The notes beneath the pieces were generated by a model. It made no database searches. It was not told the DNA's origin and saw only the letters and a program-made list of their open reading frames with translations. From Bacteroides sp. UBA7335 (GTDB lineage: Bacteria; Bacteroidota; Bacteroidia; Bacteroidales; Bacteroidaceae): a DNA stretch of 23,861 bases. Position numbers and translations under genes: made by a program. The stretch is from the NCBI GenBank assembly GCA_002471185.1, contig DKPL01000027.1:1-23861 (forward strand), given 5' to 3'. Positions 17,456 to 23,861 of the stretch are shown here, piece by piece. Position 1 is the stretch's first letter. Each line of letters opens with the position of its first letter.

Positions 17456-17492
17456 TTACCCCAAAGGCTGCTACAGCTAGACTTTGGGGTAA
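17456..17492 (-). other. Long intergenic hairpin between aldolase and symporter genes
   Basis: The arms TTACCCCAAAG (17456-17466) and CTTTGGGGTAA (17482-17492) are perfect 11-bp inverted copies. Inside the loop a second small stem (GCTG 17467-17470, CAGC 17474-17477) stacks on it. No T run follows on either strand, so it is not a classical terminator. It lies in the 179-bp gap (17324-17502) within the minus-strand operon and may be an mRNA processing, stability or attenuation element. Confidence 0.75.
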
Positions 17493-17502
17493 TGAACGGC
17501 CA

Positions 17503-18408
17503 TTATTTGCCGGTTATTTCTTTGAGTGCTTCTACAATTTTGTTGCGCTCTTCTTCGCGGAACTTACGGTATGGATAAGCCAACTCGTCGCTACAAATGC
17601 CCAACACAGAGAGGGCACACTTTACTCCTTTCAAGTAGCTCGAACCATATTTGCCCACTGAGTAGATGCGGGTACTGATGGCCATAATCTGTTGTTGCAA
17701 CTCGCGCACTTTGTTCACATCGTGCTGTTGAGCAGCGTTATATTGGGCTACATAGAGCTCGGGAAAGATGTTAGCACCCCCATTTACTCCACCATCAGCT
17801 CCCATCAATACGCACTCACCGGTCAGCTCTTCGGGACCTACATATAGGGCAAACTCAGGCTTATTGCGAAGCAAGTAGGTTAGGGTTTGAAAGTAGGTCA
17901 TATTGGCTGAACTATCTTTTAACCCTACAATGTTGGGATGATTTGATAGTTCTACCACCGTTTTAGCTTCTAAGAAAACCTTCACGTGCGAAGGCATATT
18001 GTACAAATAAAGGGGCAAGCAAAGCTGATCGGCCAGAGCGGTGTAATACTCGATGAGCTCTTGTTGGGATGGGGCAAAATAGTAAGGAGCGGCAGCTACT
18101 ACACCTACTGCGCCACAAGCTTTTGCCTTTTCGGCTAGCTTTAAACTCTCGCCAATTGAGGTGTCGGTAACTCCCACCAACACGGGAATGCGACCGGCAA
18201 CTTGATGGGTAACCAGTTCAATAAAATCGTAGCGACACTGATAAGAAAGACTTTGCGCCTCGCCTGTAGTACCTAGCAAAAACAGAGCGTGTACGCCACC
18301 TGCTATCATATGCTCTATTAGTCTTTTAGTTCCTTCTACATCAATTATATCTTCGCCCATAAGCGGAGTTACCATGGGTGGGATAATTCCCTGAATCTTA
18401 GTATTCAT
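17503..18408 (-). CDS. DHDPS/N-acetylneuraminate lyase family aldolase or dehydratase
   Basis: This 301-residue protein is a class I (Schiff-base) TIM-barrel enzyme of the DapA/NanA superfamily. It shows GTTGE (residues 46-50), the catalytic Tyr Y136 in YLYNMPS, the Schiff-base Lys K164 in VGLKDSS, and a GGVNGGAN motif (206-213). Members cleave or make 2-keto acids: N-acetylneuraminate, 2-keto-3-deoxygluconate, dihydrodipicolinate or keto-deoxy-glucarate. The catabolic setting (symporter and CBM9-like gene downstream, hybrid sensor divergent) favours a sugar-acid lyase over lysine synthesis. With the pectin methylesterase nearby, a uronate-derived keto acid is one possibility and sialic acid another; the sequence does not decide. 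The start at 18408 fits the family N-terminus (IQGIIPPMVTPL). Confidence 0.88.
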   Translation of the reverse strand: MNTKIQGIIPPMVTPLMGEDIIDVEGTKRLIEHMIAGGVHALFLLGTTGEAQSLSYQCRYDFIELVTHQVAGRIPVLVGVTDTSIGESLKLAEKAKACGAVGVVAAAPYYFAPSQQELIEYYTALADQLCLPLYLYNMPSHVKVFLEAKTVVELSNHPNIVGLKDSSANMTYFQTLTYLLRNKPEFALYVGPEELTGECVLMGADGGVNGGANIFPELYVAQYNAAQQHDVNKVRELQQQIMAISTRIYSVGKYGSSYLKGVKCALSVLGICSDELAYPYRKFREEERNKIVEALKEITGK

Positions 18409-18563
18409 AAATATCTTTCATTTAAATTTATAGACTTAACATGTTGTTTCTACTTAAAAGACCGACAATATCCTGATTTGTACCCGCCTAAGTGCGAAAA
18501 AGAAGAAAAGTAAAGAAGCGTTATTATACGTTAGACCTCACAGTCAGTCTGAATAAAAAATTA

Positions 18564-18571
18564 TATATTTG
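18564..18571 (+). promoter_or_regulatory. Candidate -7 promoter element for the hybrid two-component gene
   Basis: TATATTTG matches the TAnnTTTG consensus exactly and lies 31 nt before the TTG start, which suits a short leader. No TTTG is visible 19-21 bp upstream. The 194-bp gap (18409-18602) also holds the divergent promoter of the aldolase operon; on the minus strand TAAATTTA near 18422-18429 is a one-mismatch candidate. Confidence 0.45.
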
Positions 18572-18589
18572 TAATACGTTTCATTACAA
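18569..18589. promoter_or_regulatory. 7-bp inverted repeat overlapping the promoter or leader of the hybrid regulator
   Basis: The arms TTGTAAT (18569-18575) and ATTACAA (18583-18589) flank 7 nt. The left arm overlaps the last three bases of the -7 element, so it could be an operator or a small leader hairpin. This is visible in the sequence, but its role is guesswork. Confidence 0.35.
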
Positions 18590-18602
18590 TTAATCTTATA
18601 CC

Positions 18603-21600
18603 TTGAAGAAATTAATCTTATTAACTATTCTAGCCCTATCTGTACTTCGTGGTTTTGCCGAAAAACAGAATATCGCCTTCAGACATCTTACTACTGAGGA
18701 CGGGCTATCTCAATTCTCGGTAAACTACCTCTATGTAGACGAATGGGGAACACTATGGATTGGTACACGCGAAGGGTTAAATCGCTACAATGGCAACGAC
18801 ATTAAGACTTACAAATTAGAGAAGAACAATCCCAACAGTTTGTTTTGCAATACGGTGCTACGCATCGTGGGCAATCAAAACGGCAAAGTGTATCTGCTTT
18901 GCACCGAAGGGGTAGCCGAGTTTGACATGCTCACTCAAAAGTTCACGACTCTTCTGCAGGGAAATATCACTAGCATTCATTTCCACGATAAACTCTATAT
19001 TGGCAATAAAGACGAAATCTTTGTGTTCAATGAAAATACACGCAATTTCGACTTCGTGTATCGCCTACCGGGCAACGATATCTCTATCAGTTCACTACAT
19101 AGCGACCACAATGGAAATTTATGGATGGGAACTAGCAATAGTGGAGTTTATGTGTTATCGGATAAGAAGGAGCTTTCTCACCCTATCGATAAAGCCAATA
19201 TCACCAACATCTTCGAAGATTCTGAGGAAGGGTTGTGGATAGGTAGCTGGGAACATGGGTTGTATCACATCAAACCTAATGGAGAAATAGAGAACCTGAG
19301 ACATGATGCTAGTAATCCTAATAGCATCTCGTCGGACTTTGTACGCTCGTGCAACGAAGATAACTTGGGAAATATATGGATAGGTACATTCAATGGCCTT
19401 AACCGATACCAAAAAAGCACAGGGAAATTTGACTTGTATGAGGCTAATACCAGCAAAGGCAGTCTGACGCACCCTTCGATCTGGAGCATTGTGAAAGATG
19501 CGCAAGGAACATTGTGGATGGGTACTTACTTCGGTGGAGTGAACTATTTTAACCCCGAATATGAAATATACAATCGCTATGAGGTGTCCGAAGAAGAGGG
19601 GGAAGGATTAAGTAGCCCAATTGTAGGACGTATGGTTGAGGATAAAAGTGGGAAACTATGGATTGGCACCGAAGGGGGTGGACTAAACATCTACGATAAG
19701 AAAACGGGTAAATATAGATGGATATTGGATAAGAATACGCAAAACAGCTTGTCGCGAAACAATGTAAAGGCCATCTACTACAATGAGGGTGATGACATTA
19801 TGTGGGTAGGCACACACATGGGTGGACTCAATCGAATTGACTTAAAGACGGGATTGTTTAAACGCTATAAAATGAAAGAGGGGGATGACTCTACCCTACC
19901 CTCGGACATTGTGAGAGATATTGCACCTTATGGCAATGACTTGATCGTTGCTACCCAAAACGGTGTAGCTCTGTTTGATACCAACTCTGAGGAGTGCACA
20001 CAGCTGTTTAAAGAGACTAAAGAGGGAAAAAGCATTAAAATGGTAGCGGATGTTTTGGTTGACAAAGATGGTATGCTTTGGGTAGCTGCCACCGGCGAAG
20101 GGGTATTTGCATACGACTTCAACACCAAACAACTGACTAACTATCGACATGATGTGAAAAACGCTAATAGTCTTAGCAATAATAATGTGAATAACATTGA
20201 GCAAGACAAACAAGGAAATATATGGTTTTCAACATCGGGTAGCGGACTTGACCGCTTTAATAAACAAACCGGCCAATTCATCAATTACGATATGGCCAAT
20301 AGTGGATTATCAAGCGATTGTGTATATGAGGTATGTGAATCGTCACTCAACCCAAACCACCTATTGCTTATTACCAATCAGGGTTTCTTTATATTCGATA
20401 AGTCGACAGGAAGCTTCCGGAACTTTAGTACTGAAAATGGGTTCCCCCTATCGGCAGTCAATGAGAATGCACTCTATGTATCGCCCGAAGGGAAAATCTA
20501 CTTAGGAGGAATACAAGGAATGATCTCGTTCAACGAAAAAGACCTTCACTTTACACCAAAACCCTATAAGGTTACTCTCTCACGCCTGATTGTCAACAAT
20601 CAAGAGATTGCGCCCGGAGATTCTACCGGCATATTAACAGCCGACTTGTGTTATACTTCCGAAATCACATTGAAGGCAAAACAAAATATGTTCAGCATTG
20701 ACTTTGCTACTTCTAACCATATCCCCGCTAATCGAGACCATATCCGCTATCGCTTAGAGGGCTTCTCTACTACTTGGAACACAGTAGAACGTGGACAGTC
20801 GACCATCACGTATACCAACCTTAACCCGGGACACTACACCCTAACCATCAAAGCCGGGTTAGAAGGTGCCGAAGAGGTACAGCTCAAAATTAGAGTGTTG
20901 CCACCCTGGTATCGTACTTGGTGGGCATACATCATCTACATCACGCTAACAATGAGTTTGATAGTCTATCTTATTCGTGCTTACAAATCGAGAATACGCT
21001 TGCGTGAATCATTGCGCTACGAACAAAAACACATTGAAGACCTTGAGGCACTTAATCAGTCTAAACTACGTTTCTTTACCAATATCTCGCATGAGTTTCG
21101 CACTCCGCTAACACTTATCGTAGGACAGGTAGAAACGCTGCTTCAACTACAAACGTTTACTCCGGCTGTCTACAACAAGGTGCTGGGTATCTATAAAAGT
21201 AGTTTGCAACTTCGCGAACTGATAACCGAACTGCTCGACTTCCGCAAACAGGAACAAGGACACATGAAAATTCGCGTGAGCCAACATAATATCGTGAACT
21301 TCTTGTACGAGAACTATCTTATCTTTCGTGAATATACCAATACTAAGAAAATCGACTTTATCTTCGATAAAGGTGCAGAAGACATTGAGGTATGGTATGA
21401 TCAGAAACAGCTACAAAAGGTCATTAATAACTTACTCTCGAATGCACTAAAACATACGAAAGAAGAGGATACAATCACCCTTAGTGTGAAAAAAGAGGGA
21501 GAAAAAGCTGTAATCCGTGTTAAAGATACGGGAACAGGTATAGACGCTTCAGAAATAGATAAGATATTCGACCGGTTCTATCAAACCGAACAGCTAAACT

Positions 21601-22685
21601 CACTGAGCACCGGTGCCGGAACAGGCATTGGGTTGGCTCTAACCAAAGGTATTATTGAACTTCATCATGGAGATATCCGGGTAGAAAGCGAATTGGGAAA
21701 AGGCACTACTTTTATCATTACATTACAGTTGGGCAAAGAGCATTTCAATGCGGATCAAATCTCACTGCACGAAGATAGCATTAAACAGATTGAAGCACCA
21801 GCTACTAATGTAGAACTGATGGCAGAGGCGGCATTAGATAATGAGATACCTATGCCACAGCCATCTGATGCTAAAATATTGATTGTTGAAGATGATGCGG
21901 CTATTCGCAATATGCTTGCTGATGTGTTCAAAACATTCTACCAGGTACTTACTGCTACCGATGGTGTAGAGGCATTAGAGATTATCGAGAAAGAAATGCC
22001 GAACATTGTGTTGAGCGATGTTGTCATGCCACGTATGTCGGGCACAGAGTTGTGTAAAAAGATCAAAGGGGAGTTTAATACTTGCCACATACCGGTAGTG
22101 CTTCTTACAGCACGTACAGCAGTAGAACATACCATCGAAGGATTAAAACTGGGTGCCGACGATTACATCACCAAACCTTTCAACATGAGTATATTGGTAT
22201 CGAGATGTAACAACCTAGTAAACTCCCGCATACAACTTCAAGAGAAGTTTAGCAAACAGCCACAAGCTTTTGCACAAATCCTGGCTACCAACGCCATGGA
22301 CAAAGAGATGCTAGACCGCGCCATGAAGATTATTGAACGACACCTAGATGACACAGAGTTCAATGTAAACGTATTTGCACGAGAAATGGGTATGGCACGC
22401 ACCAACCTATTTACTAAACTAAAAGCAGTAACAGGACAAACTCCAAATGATTTTATCCTAACTATTAGACTGAAGAAAGGGGCTATCATGCTTCGTAGCA
22501 ACCCAGAGCTTAACATTGCTGAGATATCTGATAGAATAGGATTCTCATCATCACGCTACTTTAGCAAATGTTTCAAAGACATTTACCAAGTAAGCCCTAT
22601 GAGTTATCGTAAAGGAGAAGATCAAAAAGGAAATAACGAAGAGGAAGAAGACGACTCAAGTGATATTGACAGCGTGAGCTCATAA
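18603..22685 (+). CDS. Hybrid two-component system sensor/AraC regulator (HTCS)
   Basis: This 1360-residue protein joins sensor and regulator in one chain. The start is TTG: an in-frame TAA lies 12 nt upstream, and the signal peptide MKKLILLTILALSVLRGFA begins there. Periplasmic beta-propeller repeats (Reg_prop, motifs such as LWIGTxxGGLNxY) fill about residues 25-660, then a Y_Y_Y domain (about 690-765) and one membrane helix (about 773-795). Inside the cell are a HisKA domain with H830 in SHEFRTPL, an ATPase domain (NNLLSNALKHT near 942, DTGTGI, TGIGLALTKG), a receiver with D1139 in LSDVVMPRM and TKPF, and an AraC-type HTH pair (about 1250-1345). Family members bind oligosaccharides and activate the matching utilisation genes. 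It is divergent from the aldolase operon, its most likely target. Confidence 0.96.
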   Translation: MKKLILLTILALSVLRGFAEKQNIAFRHLTTEDGLSQFSVNYLYVDEWGTLWIGTREGLNRYNGNDIKTYKLEKNNPNSLFCNTVLRIVGNQNGKVYLLCTEGVAEFDMLTQKFTTLLQGNITSIHFHDKLYIGNKDEIFVFNENTRNFDFVYRLPGNDISISSLHSDHNGNLWMGTSNSGVYVLSDKKELSHPIDKANITNIFEDSEEGLWIGSWEHGLYHIKPNGEIENLRHDASNPNSISSDFVRSCNEDNLGNIWIGTFNGLNRYQKSTGKFDLYEANTSKGSLTHPSIWSIVKDAQGTLWMGTYFGGVNYFNPEYEIYNRYEVSEEEGEGLSSPIVGRMVEDKSGKLWIGTEGGGLNIYDKKTGKYRWILDKNTQNSLSRNNVKAIYYNEGDDIMWVGTHMGGLNRIDLKTGLFKRYKMKEGDDSTLPSDIVRDIAPYGNDLIVATQNGVALFDTNSEECTQLFKETKEGKSIKMVADVLVDKDGMLWVAATGEGVFAYDFNTKQLTNYRHDVKNANSLSNNNVNNIEQDKQGNIWFSTSGSGLDRFNKQTGQFINYDMANSGLSSDCVYEVCESSLNPNHLLLITNQGFFIFDKSTGSFRNFSTENGFPLSAVNENALYVSPEGKIYLGGIQGMISFNEKDLHFTPKPYKVTLSRLIVNNQEIAPGDSTGILTADLCYTSEITLKAKQNMFSIDFATSNHIPANRDHIRYRLEGFSTTWNTVERGQSTITYTNLNPGHYTLTIKAGLEGAEEVQLKIRVLPPWYRTWWAYIIYITLTMSLIVYLIRAYKSRIRLRESLRYEQKHIEDLEALNQSKLRFFTNISHEFRTPLTLIVGQVETLLQLQTFTPAVYNKVLGIYKSSLQLRELITELLDFRKQEQGHMKIRVSQHNIVNFLYENYLIFREYTNTKKIDFIFDKGAEDIEVWYDQKQLQKVINNLLSNALKHTKEEDTITLSVKKEGEKAVIRVKDTGTGIDASEIDKIFDRFYQTEQLNSLSTGAGTGIGLALTKGIIELHHGDIRVESELGKGTTFIITLQLGKEHFNADQISLHEDSIKQIEAPATNVELMAEAALDNEIPMPQPSDAKILIVEDDAAIRNMLADVFKTFYQVLTATDGVEALEIIEKEMPNIVLSDVVMPRMSGTELCKKIKGEFNTCHIPVVLLTARTAVEHTIEGLKLGADDYITKPFNMSILVSRCNNLVNSRIQLQEKFSKQPQAFAQILATNAMDKEMLDRAMKIIERHLDDTEFNVNVFAREMGMARTNLFTKLKAVTGQTPNDFILTIRLKKGAIMLRSNPELNIAEISDRIGFSSSRYFSKCFKDIYQVSPMSYRKGEDQKGNNEEEEDDSSDIDSVSS

Positions 22686-22775
22686 TTAGTACATTTTTGG
22701 TTCAATATAAATATACTATCATTTCTTGAATTAGAAAAATGAACGGATGCAGTGGTCCTTATTTTTATTGAGCAC

Positions 22776-22803
22776 GCTTATAAATCAGTATTTTTATATA
22801 AGC
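22776..22803. repeat. Small inverted repeat upstream of the TPR lipoprotein gene
   Basis: The arms GCTTATA (22776-22782) and TATAAGC (22797-22803) flank 14 nt in an AT-rich stretch, 26 nt before the lipoprotein start. The 143-bp gap (22686-22828) has no clear terminator for the hybrid regulator and no exact -7 consensus. The repeat may be an operator or chance in AT-rich DNA. Confidence 0.3.
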
Positions 22804-22828
22804 TTGCAAAGAGTAAAAAGATATTATA

Positions 22829-23861
22829 ATGAAGCGACAATATATACTTTATTTAATCTTAGTTCTTATTATTTCCTCTTGTTCTGTAAGAAACAAAGAG
22901 GCAGAACAATTTCTTACTACAGTCGATTCACTTATCACTGTACGTCGTTCAGACAGTGCACAAATCATACTTGATAACTATAATATTGAAGAATTAAAAG
23001 GTGAACATCGTGCTCGGTATGCAGTACTACTCACTCAAGTTCACGATAAAAATTATGTTGTTCATACTAATGATTCCTTGATTAAAACTGCTATTGATTA
23101 TTATGAAAACCATTCTAAGAAAAATAAGCAATGGCTTGCACGAGCATATTATTATAATGCTGCTGTGAATAGAGATATGAAGAATCGATTAGAAGAGGTA
23201 AAGCAATATCTTAGAGTGCTGTCGTTAATAGAAGATAGTAAGAGCTATGAATTACAAGCTTTGACATATGGAAATTTAGGCACTTTATTCTATGCAAATA
23301 ATCTAATGAATGAAGCTGATTCATTATTTCAAAAAGCGATTCAACTCAATATGCAGAATAGTGATACATTACGATGGATCTTAAATATTACAAAATCCTC
23401 AAATATCCATATAGAATATAATGATAACAACTATGAAAATATAGAAAAAGATTTGCTTCTAGCTAAACAATTATATGAACAGTTAAGTCAAAAACCTCTT
23501 AATACTGAAAGAGCATTAATTCGTTCATTATCCTATTTGTATGAACGAATGAATTACTTTTCAGAAACGAAAAAGTATGCATTTAGAAAACTAAAAATCG
23601 ATAAATCGCATATTGATTCAATAGACACATATACTATATTAGGAAGTGCATATTTTAAAGTAAATTTATATGATTCTGCTGTTATATATTTATCAAGAGC
23701 CTTAACTGATAAATACTCAAATGGTCGAGCAGGTGCATATTTGCGATTATCAAATATATATGAAGCATTAGGAAATGATAAAGAAGCTAAAAAATATATA
23801 GCATTGTATTATGATGACTTAGATTCATTGAATAGCCATAACAAACCCGTTGAGATTATTT
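22829..23861 (+). CDS. TPR-repeat lipoprotein (3' end outside window)
   Basis: The frame is open from the ATG at 22829 to the window edge (344 codons). The N-terminus MKRQYILYLILVLIISSC ends in a lipobox with Cys18, so the protein is probably lipid-anchored. The rest is helical, with repeats of the TPR type: for example the LGTLFYANNLMNEADSLFQKAI stretch, LGSAYFKVNLYDSAVIYLSRAL, and YLRLSNIYEALGNDKEAKKYI. Bacteroidetes have many such proteins, and some carry a C-terminal membrane helix and a LuxR-type DNA-binding domain, but that part is not visible here. The DNA is markedly AT-rich (the 60 bp from 23401 have 12 G or C), unlike the genes to its left. The function is unknown. Confidence 0.88.
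   Translation, partial: MKRQYILYLILVLIISSCSVRNKEAEQFLTTVDSLITVRRSDSAQIILDNYNIEELKGEHRARYAVLLTQVHDKNYVVHTNDSLIKTAIDYYENHSKKNKQWLARAYYYNAAVNRDMKNRLEEVKQYLRVLSLIEDSKSYELQALTYGNLGTLFYANNLMNEADSLFQKAIQLNMQNSDTLRWILNITKSSNIHIEYNDNNYENIEKDLLLAKQLYEQLSQKPLNTERALIRSLSYLYERMNYFSETKKYAFRKLKIDKSHIDSIDTYTILGSAYFKVNLYDSAVIYLSRALTDKYSNGRAGAYLRLSNIYEALGNDKEAKKYIALYYDDLDSLNSHNKPVEII

Noticed and set aside
17456..17492. Rho-independent terminator
   Set aside because: The stem is strong, but neither strand has a T tract after it.
22723..22739. Terminator after the hybrid regulator
   Set aside because: Only a 5-bp AT-rich stem (TTTCT/AGAAA), too weak to call.
22747..22974. 75-codon plus-strand open frame
   Set aside because: It overlaps the start of the TPR lipoprotein in another frame and has no recognisable features.

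Overview
The window looks like a chromosomal segment from a member of the Bacteroidales (Bacteroides or a close relative). The evidence is a hybrid two-component sensor/AraC regulator with a beta-propeller sensor, lipoproteins with short Ser/Ala-rich lipoboxes, a large secreted CE8 enzyme built from Bacteroidetes-type repeat modules, the lack of clear Shine-Dalgarno sequences, and several promoter-like TAnnTTTG (-7) elements upstream of genes. No species can be named from sequence alone.

Left part (1-6795, all minus strand): a five-gene unit, transcribed right to left, encoding a periplasmic adaptor lipoprotein, an RND inner-membrane pump, a TolC-like outer-membrane channel, a LytS-type histidine kinase and a LytR-type response regulator cut by the window edge. 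The kinase and regulator genes overlap by 4 nt (ATGA). The pump probably exports small molecules, and the kinase/regulator pair is probably its own control system. The regulator has Asn where receiver domains normally have the conserved Lys.

Middle (6944-10918): mnmA (tRNA 2-thiouridylase, minus strand) and a divergent SNF2-family helicase (plus strand), only 51 bp apart when the helicase is started at 8063.

Right part (10919-22685): a carbohydrate-use neighbourhood. A 1285-residue secreted pectin methylesterase-like protein (plus strand) ends at a strong terminator. It is followed by an unusual cluster of three 22-bp repeats. A minus-strand operon then runs from 18408 to 15173: a DHDPS/NanA-family aldolase or lyase, a sodium:solute symporter, and a cytoplasmic CBM9-like protein. 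The symporter is broken by a frameshift at a G5 run. Divergent from this operon is a 1360-residue hybrid two-component system, which starts at a TTG codon and probably senses a glycan fragment. No SusC/SusD pair lies in the window. A plausible reading is that the hybrid regulator controls the divergent aldolase/symporter operon and perhaps the esterase, but the sugar is not determined by the sequence.

Right edge (22829-23861): the start of an AT-rich lipoprotein with TPR-like helical repeats, running off the window. No rRNA, tRNA, CRISPR array or insertion sequence was seen. All intergenic stretches are under 300 bp, and the ones with visible signals are listed.
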